DNA from: Dactylis glomerata
Taxonomy: Eukaryota > Streptophyta > Magnoliopsida > Poales > Poaceae
Length of the DNA stretch: 64,000 nucleotides
Assembly: GCA_007115705.1 (NCBI GenBank)
Contig: QXEO01002114.1
Span: 992,001 to 1,056,000, forward strand
Reading direction: 5' to 3'
Shown here: positions 1 through 11,451 of the stretch, in pieces
Numbering within the stretch: the stretch's first letter is position 1
Layout: every line of letters starts with the position of its first letter
Notes under the pieces: generated by a model
What the model saw: the letters and a program-made list of their open reading frames with translations, nothing else
What the model was told of the DNA's origin: nothing
Database searches by the model: none
Position numbers and translations under genes: made by a program

Positions 1-475
1 TTAGTGTTATTCAATAGGAGAGTAATTCAGAGTACCATAGTGGAGAGAAGTTGTTTATTTGTTCAATCATGTTATATTGTTGGGAGTGTGTCCACTAGTG
101 AAAGTATGATCCCTAGGCCTTGTTTCCAAGCATTGCGCACCGTTTACTTACTGTTTTGTTACGTGTTTGCTCGCAGCGATATTTACTTCAAGTCACGTTT
201 GCTACTTATAATCATCACTATTACTTGTATTTCACTATCTCTTCGCCGAACTAGTGCACCTATACATCTGACAAGTGTATTGGGTGTGTTGGGGACACAA
301 GAGACTTTCTGTATCATAATTGCAGGGTTGCTTGAGAGGGATAGCTTTGACCTCTTCCTCCCTGAGTTCGATAAACCTAGGGTGATCCACTTAAGGGAAA
401 CTTGCTGCTGCTCTACAAACCTCTGCACTTGGAGGCCCAACAAGTGTCTACAAGAATAGAAGTGCGTAGACATCA
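1..475 (+). repeat. 5' LTR of element A (3' part only)
   Basis: It is collinear with 10977-11451, without indels and with 6 substitutions. It ends in CA at 475, ten bases before the primer binding site. A 151-codon open frame runs through it in both LTR copies, but this follows from LTR duplication and is not evidence of a gene. Confidence 0.95.
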
Positions 476-485
476 AGCTCTCTTC

Positions 486-503
486 TGGCGCCGTTGCCGG
501 GGA
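486..503 (+). promoter_or_regulatory. Primer binding site of A (tRNA-Asp)
   Basis: TGGCGCCGTTGCCGGGGA is complementary to the 3' end of plant tRNA-Asp including CCA. It lies ten bases after the 5' LTR and primes minus-strand synthesis. All other elements here with a visible PBS use the initiator-Met type TGGTATCAGA. Confidence 0.9.
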
Positions 504-616
504 GGTAAGGTAAAAGGTACCCGCATCCTCCTGTGTGAGTACTCGAAGTTATTTCCTTTAGATTCTGCAATTACATCTTTTTGTTTCTTGTTTTTATTTT
601 CACTAGTTAGGCTTAA

Positions 617-1504
617 ATGGAAAACAATGATTTCTGTAGTCTTTTTCCTGAGTTTAGATATGAAGTGTTTGAAGAGAAAATTGAAAAACCTTTGGAGCTT
701 AATTCGCATGCTAATAGTGTTGTTAGTATGAATGTTTTGAACACTGTTATTACTAATGCTATAGAAAAGTCTAAGCTTGGGGAAGCTGGTATGGTTAAGC
801 ATGGTATTTTTAGTTCCCCAGCTTTAGTGGAGAAAATTTGCTCTGATGATATTTTATCTCCCATATGTGATGTTCCTTCTTATGATGATATGTTTGAAGA
901 ATATGCTTTGCGAAATAGCTGTTCTCTATCTTGTGATGATACTAAACCTCTAGTTTATGATGGCTATGATGATGAGTATAATATTTTCAGTTCACCTACT
1001 ATTGAGGATAAAATTAGTTATGATTACAATATGCCTCCTATTTATGATGATTATGGTGATGAGAATAATTATTCTGTTGAATCTGCTCCTACTACTATTG
1101 TTCCTGTGGTGAGTATTAATTCTTTTATGCATGTGGCTCATGATAGGGATGTTTTATGTGATAGTTATATTGTTAGTTCTATTCATGATGCTACTGAAAG
1201 TTATTATGAGAGAGGGAAACATGGTTTGATGGATCTCAACAATATTAAGTTTCCCCTCTTTATGTTGCAAATCTTGAAGTGGCACTTGTTTTATCTATCC
1301 ATGCTTGCTACTATGTGCCTCGTTGATTTATTTTCTTACAAGATTCCTATGCATAGGAAGTGGTTCAGATATAAATGTCTTTCACATTTCTTTTTGATGC
1401 TCTCTATTGCTTTAAGTTCCTATATGGCGCCTTTGCCTCAAGCTCTTATATGGCCCCCACATGAGCATCTTTGCAAAATACTGCGCCTAGCTCAAAGGCG
1501 TTAA
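617..1504 (+). CDS. Uncharacterised 295-aa ORF of element A, acidic with hydrophobic C-terminal segments
   Basis: This is an intact ORF starting about 110 bp after the PBS, where gag normally lies, but I see no zinc knuckle, protease or RT motif. The N-terminal two thirds are acidic and rich in Asp, Tyr and Ser. They contain an internal repeat: IFSSP at residues 64-68 and 123-127, each followed by an acidic D/Y stretch, period 59 residues. The C-terminal third has two hydrophobic stretches (about 213-240 and 256-275) separated by a basic KIPMHRKWFRYK segment, so membrane association is possible. I recall similar ORFs in wheat repeats but know no function. It could be a remnant of an env-like or gag-derived frame. 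It is followed by a long AT-rich non-coding tail. Confidence 0.6.
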   Translation: MENNDFCSLFPEFRYEVFEEKIEKPLELNSHANSVVSMNVLNTVITNAIEKSKLGEAGMVKHGIFSSPALVEKICSDDILSPICDVPSYDDMFEEYALRNSCSLSCDDTKPLVYDGYDDEYNIFSSPTIEDKISYDYNMPPIYDDYGDENNYSVESAPTTIVPVVSINSFMHVAHDRDVLCDSYIVSSIHDATESYYERGKHGLMDLNNIKFPLFMLQILKWHLFYLSMLATMCLVDLFSYKIPMHRKWFRYKCLSHFFLMLSIALSSYMAPLPQALIWPPHEHLCKILRLAQRR

Positions 1505-1931
1505 AGAAAAGCACTCTTGGGAGATAACCCAATGTTTTTATTTTCAGTACTTTTTCTTTTATTTGAGTCTTGGAAGTCATTACTACTGTAATGACCGCTC
1601 CTTATCTTGTTTATTTCGTTTTTGTTCCAAGAGAAGCCTCTAATTTGAGTGAGGTAAAGATTTGGGGATGTTGCTATCCTGAAACTGTTTTCGGTGCTGC
1701 ACCGTAAAAATTCGTGAAAATTCTCTGTTTATCTTTTGGACTGCGATTTCTTGTGCATATGCCCCAGGTTATATCCAAACTTTTCTTAGTTGAACACTTT
1801 TTGATTTGAGCAACAGAAAATCCCTCAAAAATTCGACCTTTGTCAGCTGTTCAGTTTTGACAGATTTCTGCCAATATTTGTGTTTGCCACTTTATCGCTT
1901 TCTTTTGATCACGGAACTTTTGGGGAGGTTG
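1505..1931 (+). other. Non-coding internal region of A, left of nested B
   Basis: This is T-rich, non-coding DNA between the 295-aa ORF and the start of B. It resembles the 3' untranslated tail of Athila-like elements ('cttgggagataaccca' at about 1515). Its last 11 bases (1921-1931, TGGGGAGGTTG) recur with two transitions at 8216-8226, directly after B. Confidence 0.7.
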
Positions 1932-2857
1932 TGATGAGGACATCCCATCTATTGATACACCCGCTGCACCTACAGCGGAACACATACAAGGACCCATCAC
2001 TCGAGCTCGTGCCAAGCAACTTAACTATCAGGTACTTTCGTTTCTTGGAACTATTTCTCACATACATGAGAATATGATGCTGCCTAAATCAGATATGTTT
2101 GTTACTCTTAGGAATGATGGACCTAGCATGGATGAGAGGGACAAGCATTGGAGCATGATCGTGCATGGAGATGGCAGCAAGCGTTTGAGGATTGAAGAAG
2201 ATGCCACGAGTGGAGATTTCAGAACTTTGAAGCCACCATAATGAGGGATGAAGACTTGGACGAAATATACAAAGAGCTACTTCATAATTTCGTCCATAGA
2301 TACATATGGTGCTGCGTCACTTCTATTTTTGGGCCAGGCCCATGTAATTTTCGCAGCAAATAAGACAGCCACTTTTAGGAGTCCGAATTTGAGGAGAAAA
2401 GGCCTGTTAGGGCTCCGTTCGACCACCCTACCCAAGGCTGGTCGCACCCCTACCTTTTCCTCCTCAAATACCCTCCGTAGCCGTCATTAGAACTCGGATT
2501 TTGTTTAGACTAAAAGTTAGCCATTGCAGCAACTACGAGCTCGACTTTTGAGGCCAATCGCCCAGAAGAAGACCGCCTATTCGGAATCCCACCTTTTGAA
2601 TAAAGCATACATCTTTCATCCGCAATATCTTGATTGTTGTATTAGTTCTTACTTGTTCTCGATTTCAGGTAGGAATTAAGACCCTCGCTGGTCAGGCTGA
2701 TCGTGCATCCGCAAGATCAGTAACTCTCGGAGATTGTCCTAGCGATTGCATTGGCGCACGAGCTTCGCACGTGTAGTCGGATCGTCAAGCACGAACTCCA
2801 CCCACCAAATCGACATATCAAGATCTCATCGAAAGATCGGACACCTTTGCCCTATCA
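1932..2857 (+). repeat. 5' LTR of element B
   Basis: TG at 1932 and CA at 2857, followed after two bases by the PBS. No second copy exists in the window, so age and TSD cannot be measured. The left flank is GGTTG. Confidence 0.8.
1933..2241 (+). other. LTR-encoded C-terminal pol tail (5' LTR copy of B)
   Basis: There are 103 codons open from the second base of the LTR to TAA at 2239-2241. They begin DEDIPS and contain GPITRARAK and later LPKS, both also found in the LTR-encoded tails of E and H. In CRM-type elements the pol frame runs into the 3' LTR. This 5' copy would not be translated as polyprotein, but it shows what the missing 3' LTR of B encoded. Confidence 0.7.
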
Positions 2858-2859
2858 AG

Positions 2860-2871
2860 TGGTATCAGATT
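2860..2871 (+). promoter_or_regulatory. Primer binding site of B (tRNA-iMet type)
   Basis: TGGTATCAGATT lies two bases after the LTR end. Ten bases match the initiator tRNA-Met acceptor end. It marks a second, independent retroelement start inside A. Confidence 0.8.
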
Positions 2872-3979
2872 TCAGGTTGCTCGGTGAGATTTACTGTTTT
2901 CGTAGTTTAGATTGCATCTGTGTTCATACCTATAAACCACGAAAAAGCCAAAAATACAGTTAGGGTTTAGATCATCTCGTCCCATAAACCATCCGAGCCT
3001 TTGCATTGTCTTTTCAGTTGCATCGTTGAATTTGTGTCTGCATCCGCGTGTCGAGTTGCTGGTCTTAGTGTCTGTTCCTTTAGAGTTTCGAGTTCGAATC
3101 ACCATAGTCCCGCCACCGCCGCACGCTTGCACCACTGCTCCGCCATATCCTTCCACCACCACGCCATATACTTCCGCCACCGCCTTCGCATAAGCTTTTG
3201 TTCGTTCTTCCCAATTTCATCCGTGCCTTTTTCAGAGTCCGTGAATTAGGTTTCGGTCGCCAGTCAAGAGGTAGAAGAAGAGCAAAAAAAAAAAAAAAAG
3301 TCAACTCCGCATCCAAGTCGGGTTGACCCGTTCCTACTAGTGCAGTCTGATTTCAGTCCGAATTGGACAGTTTCGTCAGTTTTTGACGGTTTTCGACAGC
3401 AAATTTCAACTGGCCATAACTTTTGCATACGAACTCCGTTTTCGACGTGCGACCACTCAAAATGCTCGTAGCGAAAAGATCTACGTGACCACAACCACTA
3501 CGTCATTGTGCGACACTCAGAACTCCCAAAAAAGGCCGGGAAGGCCGAGTTTTTGCCCTCCGAAGTTTCAGACCTGACAATTCCTGTAGATCTTCACTTA
3601 TATCTTGCTTTTGAGCTGTTCCTTTCTGCTTGTTGTGCCACGCCGTGACTTTCTTAGTGTTCTCGGCTCGCGTCTCTAGCATGGTATAGCCTAGGACCAG
3701 CACAGTACTGCAGTTGAGCATTCTTTCAGCTTTGCATTGCTGTTTTGATACTTGCTGTTGTTTTTGCTACCATATAAGCCATCCTACAGCTCCACATATT
3801 TCTGCACGTGCTTTGTATCGACACCTGGTAATCGCTTGTGCAATTTTGGGAGTCGTTGTTCTTTGCTGGTTGCATATCACCTTCCTCCTGTTGGGTAAGA
3901 ACTTGTAAGAGCTTTGTATACCGCTTGACGGATTACGCGTGATCCCACCATATTCCGTAGTGCATAGGTATATATATTT
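2872..3979 (+). other. Untranslated leader of element B
   Basis: About 1.1 kb lies between PBS and gag. A 16-base A run sits near 3284-3299. Short ORFs here show no recognisable domain, so I read the region as non-coding. Confidence 0.65.
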
Positions 3980-6900
3980 GTGCTTGCTTCCACGCTAACC
4001 ATGACAGGAACCCCGAAGGATGATGTTGATCCAGAGAAGATGACTAGTGCAGAGTTGCATGCCCACTTCACACGGCTGTTGGTGGGGTGTGCACAAGATG
4101 TGGACACACGCTTGGGTGATGTTGATTCCAAGCTTTCTGATGTGATGGACAAGATGGCTGGTCTTGAGGCATCCTTCAACACCAAGCTCGACGCCCGGTT
4201 CCAGGAAGTCCTGGCCCGTTTACCACCACTGCCACGGCCGGGCATCCCTATACCACGTGCTCGCCGCGTTCCTCTCATCCCGCCATCTGCGGGTACCGTT
4301 CCAGCCGCGGCAGCTGCTGCGGCCGCTACGGAGGCGGCCACCCAGGACGGATATGCTGCTGACGAGGGGGAAAACGAGTTCGAAGATGAAAACGAGCTTG
4401 ACGAGGACGAGGTCCAACAACCTGCACCTGGCCGTCCGCGGCAATACAACCGCAACGCTCGTCCACCTCCGCGTCCGGTACGTGATGATGACCATGTGGC
4501 TAAGCTAAAATTAAATATTCCGCCATTTGAGGGTAGATATAATCCTGATGCATATCTCACTTGGGAATTAGAGGTAGAGCAACGTTTTGCATGTTTACGC
4601 TACCCTGAGCATTTGCGTGTTAGTGCCGCTACATGTGAATTTACAGATTTTGCTTCTATCTGGTGGTCTGAATATTGTAGAGTCAATCATGCTAATGTTC
4701 CTGCTACTTGGATTGGTCTAAAACATGCCATGCGTACTCGTTTTGTACCTCCACATTATCAACGGGACTTGCTTAAAAAATTAACTCGTTTAGAACAAGG
4801 CAAAAATTCCGTACAAGAGTATTATCAAGAATTACAAACGGGCATGATTCGTTGTGGTATTGTAGAGGATAATGAAGCTATGCTTGCACATTTCTTTGGT
4901 GGTTTAAATAAGGAGATTCAGCATATTTTAGACTATAAGGAGTACAATACTATTACTCGTTTATTTCACCTTGCTTGCAAAGCTGAACTTGAAGTGCAGG
5001 ATCGTCAACCATCATGGAGAAGAGCTAATAATTCTGCAGGTCGTACTCCTTCATGGTCTGCACGCCAATCAGCTCCACCTTCTCGTGGGGATGCACCAGG
5101 TCCTTCCACCTCCAGGTATACCACGCCGACGTCAAGAACGCCACCTGCTCCTGCTCCTGCTCCATCACCATCTGCTGGTCCGACACGGAGTTCTTCTTCC
5201 ATGGCCTCCACGGGGAAGACTCGCGATATTCAATGTCGCAAGTGTTTTGGGTTTGGTCACATCGAAAAAGAATGCAGAACCAAATGTGTGATGGTGGTAC
5301 TTGAAGATGGCGAATATGACTCTGCAAGTGATTTTGATGATGATACATTGGCACTTATTGCTGCACGTGATGGTGCCAATTCTGATTCTGACAAGGAGAT
5401 GGAGGTAATGGGAGCTGAAACTGCTGATCAATACAAGAGCTTAGTTGCACAACGTGTCTTGAGTGTGCAATTGAGCAAAGCTGAGCATGATCAACGCCAC
5501 AACTTGTTTCAAACAAGAGGCGTTGTTAAGGAGAGAGCTATCCGGATCATCATTGATGGAGGGAGTTGTAACAATCTGGCTAGTATTGACATGGTGGAGA
5601 AGCTTGCTCTGCCCACACGACAACGACCTCGTCCATATTACATTCAATGGTTTAAGAGCTCCCGTAAGCTCAAGGTAACAAGAACTGCACGCGTGCATTT
5701 TACTATTGGTACTTATTCAGATTTTGTTGATTGTGATGTTGTACCTATGCAAGCTTGTTCTTTGTTACTTGGTAGACCATGGCAATTTGATAGAGAATCT
5801 GTACATAATGGTAAAACAAATCAGTATTCTCTTACACATGCTGGCAATAAAATTGGACTTAAACCCATGACTCCGGAACAAATTTTGAAAGATGATCTTG
5901 CTAGAGCTAGTAGATTAAAAAACGAGGACAAACATAAGAGTGAGAATCAGATTATTGCTGCAGATTTTGTACCACCTAAGCATTCTTCTAAATCTGATTC
6001 TACCCATGCTACTGAAATTCGTTTAAAGAATCCTTGTTTACTTGCTAGCAAATCTGATCTTGCTGAAATTGATGTCACTATTACTCCATGTTATGCCATT
6101 GTTTGCAAAGAAGTTCTGTTTTCATTTGAGGATATGCCTCCTTCTTTGCCACCTGCGGTTGCTAACCTTTTGCAGGAATACATGGACGTTTTTCCACAAG
6201 ATGTTCCACCTGGACTTCCACCTATTCGTGGGATAGAACACCAAATTGATTTGATTGCAGGAGCCTCGCTGCCCAACCATGCGCCATATCACACCAATCC
6301 TGAAGAAACAAAAGAGATACAACGACAAATCCAGAGTTTATTGGACAAAGGTTATATTCGTGAGTCTCTTAGTCCATGCGCTGTTCCTATTATTTTAGTA
6401 CCTAAGAAAGATGGTTCTTCGCGCATGTGTACTGATTGTCGAGCTATTAATAATATTACCATTCGATATCGTCACCCTATACCTCATTTGGATGACATGC
6501 TAGATGAGTTGAGTGGTTCTATTATGTTCTCTAAAGTTGATTTGCGTAGTGGTTACCACCAAATTCGTATGCAATTAGGAGATGAATGGAAAACAGCTTT
6601 TAAAACTAAGTTCGGTTTATATGAGTGGTTAGTAATGCCGTTTGGTTTAACTAATGCACCTAGTACCTTTATGAGACTGATGAACGAAGTTTTACGTGCT
6701 TTTATTGGTCGTTTTGTGGTGGTATATTTTGATGATATTCTCATATATAGCAAATCTTTAGAGGACCATTTGGATCATTTACGTGCTGTTTTCAATGCTT
6801 TACGTGATGCACGTCTGTATGGTAATCTTGAGAAGTGCACCTTTTGCACAAATAGTGTTGCTTTTCTTGGTTATGTTGTTACAGAACAGGGAATTGAAGT

Positions 6901-8215
6901 TGATCCAGCCAAGATTGAAGCTATTAAGAATTGGCCGCAGCCAAAGACGGTCACACAAGTGAGGAGTTTTCTTGGTCTCGCTGGGTTTTATAGGCGCTTT
7001 GTCAAAGATTTTGGTTCTATTGCTGCGCCATTGAATGAGCTCACAAAGAAGGATGTGCCCTTTGTTTGGGGCGATGCACAACAAGAGGCCTTCATGATCC
7101 TGAAAGATAAGTTAACACATGCTCCATTACTCCAACTTCCTGATTTTAATAAGACTTTTGAACTTGAATGTGATGCTAGTGGAATTGGTTTGGGTGGTGT
7201 GTTATTACAAGAGGGCAAACCTGTAGCATATTTTAGTGAAAAATTGAGTGGGCCTAGTCTGAACTATTCTACTTATGATAAAGAATTATATGCGCTGGTT
7301 CGGACATTAGAAACTTGGCAACATTATTTATGGCCTAAAGAATTTGTTATACATTCTGATCATGAATCTTTGAAGCATATTCGTAGTCAAGCAAAACTGA
7401 ATCGTCGCCATGCAAAGTGGGTTGAATTTATTGAATCTTTTCCTTATGTTATCAAACACAAAAAGGGTAAAGATAATATTATTGCTGATGCTTTGTCGCG
7501 CCGTTATACTATGTTATCTCAGCTTGACTTCAAAATTTTTGGGTTGGAAACTATAAAGGAACAATATTTGCATGATGCTGAATTTAAAGATGTGTTGAAA
7601 AATTGTAGAGATGGTAGAACATGGAACAGATTCGTCCTTACTGATGGATTTGTGTTCCGTGCTAACAAACTATGCATCCCAGATGGTTCCATTCGTCTTT
7701 TGTTGTTACAGGAGGCGCATGGAGGAGGATTAATGGGACACTTTGGTGTCAAGAAGACGGAGGATGTTCTTGCTGCACACTTCTTTTGGCCACGCATGCG
7801 GCGAGATGTTGAGAGATTCGTGGCACGCTGCACTACTTGTCAAAAAGCTAAGTCTCGCCTTAATCCACATGGTTTATATATGCCTCTTCCTGTTCCTAGT
7901 GTTCCTTGGGAGGATATTTCGATGGACTTTGTTTTGGGATTACCTCGTACACAAAAGGGGAGGGATAGTATTTTTGTGGTTGTGGATCGGTTTTCTAAGA
8001 TGGCACACTTTATTCCTTGTCACAAGACCGATGATGCTGCGCACATTGCTGATTTGTTATTTCGTGATATCGTTCGTTTGCATGGTGTGCCAAATACTAT
8101 TGTTTCTGACCGTGATACTAAATTTCTTAGCCACTTTTGGAGATGTTTATGGGCTAAGTTGGGGACTAAATTGCTGTTTAGTACTACATGTCATCCCCAA
8201 ACTGATGGACAAACT
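3980..8215 (+). pseudogene. gag-pol: gag-pol polyprotein of element B, truncated before the integrase catalytic Glu
   Basis: One uninterrupted frame of 1,412 native codons; ATG 4001 is an alternative start. Domain order: gag with zinc knuckle CRKC...HIEKEC (residues 419-432); retropepsin-like protease (DGGSCNNLAS, about 524); reverse transcriptase with YFDD at 916-919; RNase H (ECDASGIGLGG, about 1065); integrase with its HH-CC zinc module and core aspartates D1316 (MDFV) and D1377 (SDRD). The DD35E glutamate should be residue 1413, directly after HPQTDGQT. Here the frame leaves B at exactly that codon and reads TGG from element A, then 112 unrelated residues to a stop at 8554. The catalytic Glu, integrase C-terminus and LTR-encoded tail are therefore lost. 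The absence of internal stops suggests a recent insertion. Protease, RT and RNase H look intact, integrase does not. Confidence 0.85.
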
Positions 8216-9885
8216 TGGAGAAGTTGCTCATTTTCATTTGCCAAGAACACTCAGTTTTCACTCTTATCGGTTATCATGTGTTCTTCTTTTTCTGCTACTG
8301 CTTTTGGTTTTCGTTTTCGCCTTGATTTGCGTTCAGACCTTGTCATATCTTTTCATCAAGGTGTATTTTTGCCTCTGTTCTTTATTGGTTTTCATCAAAA
8401 GAGGTGTTTTAAAATTTTTCAAATGGTGTTGGAAAAGAGAAAAAGCTTTATGCAAAAAAGTGGTACAAGAAGGAGCTTGTGTAGACTGTGGCTTAGGCTT
8501 TTTCATGTCATGCTTGATGTCCTTTTGATAGTATTCTTAGTGGTTTTGCTATAGCATGATTTGTCTCAAATAACTGAGATTGCTTAATGAGCCTTTGAAA
8601 AAATCATGCGTTGTTTTTATTGTATGGAAGCATTATTTTGGTTTTTTCCTTGATGCTTTATTTGGGTTGACTTGGCGCATGCTCACACATATTAGACTCT
8701 TACAAAGTCGCCAATAGCATTCATGATCATTTAGTTTTTGACTTTTGATGCCATCTTATGCTTCTTTTAATGTTGCTTTGTCGCTTTGCATGATTATGGC
8801 CGTTATTGCTCTCTTAGTTGGTCGCTCCCAGTCTTTTGCTAGCCCTCGCCTTGTACTGAGTATGAGATCTACTCGTGCATCCAACTCCCAAAAACCAAGT
8901 TTGCCATTGTGTCCACTATAAATTCCTATGCATGGTATTTGCAAGCCATTCCAAGTAAATTTTCATGTGCTGCCTTTCAAAAACCTTCAAAACACTTCTC
9001 GTTTTGTGACACTGTTTTCAGCTCATGGGGACGTAGTGGTCGGATTTGCTATCTTCCATATTGCTTATTCCAAAAAGAAAAAAAAGAAAGAAAAAAGGCA
9101 CTCCTCCAAGGAATGTGAATGTTGGTGGGCACCCGATGGAATCGGTTAGCTAGGGTTTGTGAAAGGAAAAAAGGTGGGGAGGAGTGCCGAGCTTTATAAA
9201 AGAGCACAAAAGTGCCAATCTCTCTCTCAAAAACTTGCTTCATTTTTGTATGGAAGATAGTAAGAACCCCATTGCCAGTCGTTGACAAAGACAACCACCT
9301 CTCAAAACTCAATTTTTATCTCTCTGTTTTACAAATGAAAAGCTCTAGCACATGTTTAATCACTGCTTCCCTCTACGAAGGGCCTTTCTTTTACTTTTAT
9401 GTTGAGTCACCACCTTCTATCTTTATGCACCATTAAGAGAGCATAGTTGTCATTCTTAGTGTAATATGCATTGTCCCAAAGTTCATTGATTGATTCATAT
9501 TGTTGGTTTCACTTGTTCTTAAATTATTTGTATCTAGTCGCCCTCTTAAACTTGAAGGTGTCCTATGCATTTATGTTTTGCTCTCCATGAAGGACAAGCT
9601 GAAAACCATTTGTATGTTTTTCCTTATGATTTGAACACACGTTTGACTTTCATTGTTTCATTTTCATGATCTTTTGTTTGTGTTCATTTGCATGTTTACA
9701 ACATGGTTGCTAAGTTCTTATTATCATGATTATATCTTCATGCCCATGTTTTAAGTTCTTATGATCCCAGCTCACAATGCTTACATATATGATCAAGATT
9801 GTGTAGGTGCATGTCACCTCAAAAATTATTTCTTTTGTTATCACTTACCTACTCGAGGATGAGCAGGAGTTAAGCTTGGGGATGC
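8216..9885 (+). other. 3' internal region of A, non-coding, ending in the polypurine tract
   Basis: AT-rich DNA without a credible coding frame. The first 11 bases (TGGAGAAGTTG) nearly repeat the bases left of B. The end, TTAAGCTTGGGGATGC at 9870-9885, is purine-rich and abuts the 3' LTR, fitting a polypurine tract. The only lengthy frame is the read-through from B up to 8554. Confidence 0.75.
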
Positions 9886-11451
9886 TGATACGTCTCCAAC
9901 GTATCTATAATTTTTGAAGCTCCATGCTTGTTTTTACACCATTTGCCTTGTGTTTCGTTACACTTTGTGGCGTTTTTATGCGATTTCCGAAACTAACCTA
10001 TTAACGAGTTGCCACAGTGCCAGTTCCCTGTTTTCTGCTGTTTTTGTGTTTCAGAGTTATACACAGGAAATATTCTCGGAATTGGACAAAACAAAAGCCA
10101 GAAGTCTTATTTTTCCCGGGAGCATCCAGACATCCGAAGAGAGGAAGGAGAGGGGCCACAGGCCTCCCTCACACAGGGCTGGCGCAGCCCAGGCCCTGGC
10201 CGCGCCGCCCCTGTGTGAGGAGGCCCTGGCAGCCCTCTGACATCGCCCCTTCGCCTACAAGAAGCCTCGGGATAGAAAACCCTAAAGGAGTCGGCAATTT
10301 TCCAGAAAGAGTTCCGCAGTTCCGCCGCCGCCACCAACGAATTTCGGGGGACAGAAGTCTCTGTTCCGGCACCCTGCCGGGACGGGGAAGTGCCCCCGGA
10401 GCCATCTCCATCGGTCTCCATCGCCGACTTCGCCGTCTCCATCGACCTCACCGCCATCTCCATCAACCTTGTTGTCTCCTATGATGAGGAGGGAGTAGTT
10501 CATCCCCGGGGCTGAGGGCTCTACCGGTAGCTATGTGGTTCACCTCTCTCTCCCATGATGTGATCTTTATGTGATCGTGAGCTTTGTATCATGTTGAACA
10601 AGTAGATGTTATTATTCAGATATAATGCTACTCCTATGCTTAATTATTATAGTGTGCTCTAGTGATGTTATTAAAGTAATCTATTCCTCCTGCCATGGTG
10701 TAACGGTGACAGTGCGTGCATCGTGGTGGTACTTGGTTTAGGCTATGATCGTGATCTCTTGTGGATTATGAGAGTAATTATTACTATGATAGTATTGAGT
10801 GATCTATTTCTCCTTTCATGGTGTAATGTTGACAGTGTGTGCACCGTGTTAGTACTTGGTCTAAGTTGCAATGATTTCTATCTTGAATTGTGCTTTGATT
10901 TGGATATCTCTATGAGTGGTGTTTGTCAAGTACTTGATGAACTTTAAGGGGTGCTTCTGTAGCCACTACACAATGATTAGTGTTATTCAATAGGAGAGTA
11001 ATTCAGAGTACCATAGTGGAGAGAAGTTGTTTATTTGTTCAATCATGTTATATTGTTGGGAGTGTGTCCACTAGTGAAAGTATGATCCCTAGGCGTTGTT
11101 TCCAAGCATTGCACACCGTTTACTTACTGTTTTGTTACGTGTTTGCTCACAGCGATATTTACTTCAAGTCACGTTTGCTACTTATAATCATCACTATTAC
11201 TTGTATTTCACTATCTCTTCACCGAACTAGTGCACCTATACATCTGACAAGTGTATTGGGTGTGTTGGGGACACAAGAGACTTTCTGTATCGTAATTGCA
11301 GGGTTGCTTGAGAGGGATAGCTTTGACCTCTTCCTCCCTGAGTTCGATAAACCTTGGGTGATCCACTTAAGGGAAACTTGCTGCTGCTCTACAAACCTCT
11401 GCACTTGGAGGCCCAACAAGTGTCTACAAGAATAGAAGTGCGTAGACATCA
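9886..11451 (+). repeat. 3' LTR of element A (1,566 bp, complete)
   Basis: It starts TGATACGTCTCCAACG and ends GTAGACATCA. The last 475 bp match 1-475 with 6 substitutions: five transition- or transversion-type changes scattered along it plus one near 11355. A GC-rich stretch lies near 10150-10470. I did not find a convincing TATA box. Confidence 0.95.

Larger units (their letters stand above)
1932..8215 (+). mobile_element. Element B: CRM-like chromovirus, 3'-truncated, nested in A
   Basis: It starts with a complete 926-bp LTR (TGATGAGGACATCCC...CTATCA), followed by a tRNA-iMet primer site, a 1.1-kb leader and one open gag-pol frame. No 3' LTR, polypurine tract or integrase C-terminus is present between 8216 and the 3' LTR of A. 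The LTR start is shared with E and H. The RT (motifs FGLYEWLVMPFGLTNAP and YFDD) and the pol tail encoded in the LTR suggest the CRM clade of chromoviruses. Because A is non-autonomous with a different primer, B is best read as an insertion into A that lost its right end, or as a chimera formed by template switching. Confidence 0.8.
1..11451 (+). mobile_element. Element A: non-autonomous Athila-like LTR retrotransposon, interrupted by B
   Basis: The two LTR copies (1-475 and 9886-11451) enclose an internal region with a tRNA-Asp primer site. The 5' LTR is cut by the window edge. Without the nested element B, the internal DNA is about 3.1 kb and encodes no gag or pol, only one 295-codon ORF. 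The LTR begins TGATACGTCTCC and ends ACATCA. The long LTR, tRNA-Asp primer and 3' leader-like tail recall Triticeae Athila-group families such as Sabrina; the family name is from memory and tentative. The shared 475 bp of LTR differ at 6 sites (1.3%), so the insertion is young. A sits inside element C: the DNA just right of A is an open C reading frame, so a TSD copy of GAGAC (11452-11456) is expected left of the window. Confidence 0.85.

Noticed and set aside
4..459. 151-codon ORF in the A LTR, repeated at 10980-11435
   Set aside because: It is kept in both places because the LTRs are copies. No domain, no start context, and it runs into the LTR end.
7743..8528. 261-codon ORF overlapping the integrase of B
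   Set aside because: It is a shadow of the gag-pol frame and has a hydrophobic, non-conserved translation.
8216..8554. Last 112 codons of the long B reading frame as part of pol
   Set aside because: They come from the non-coding tail of A and show no integrase similarity; they are read-through from the junction.
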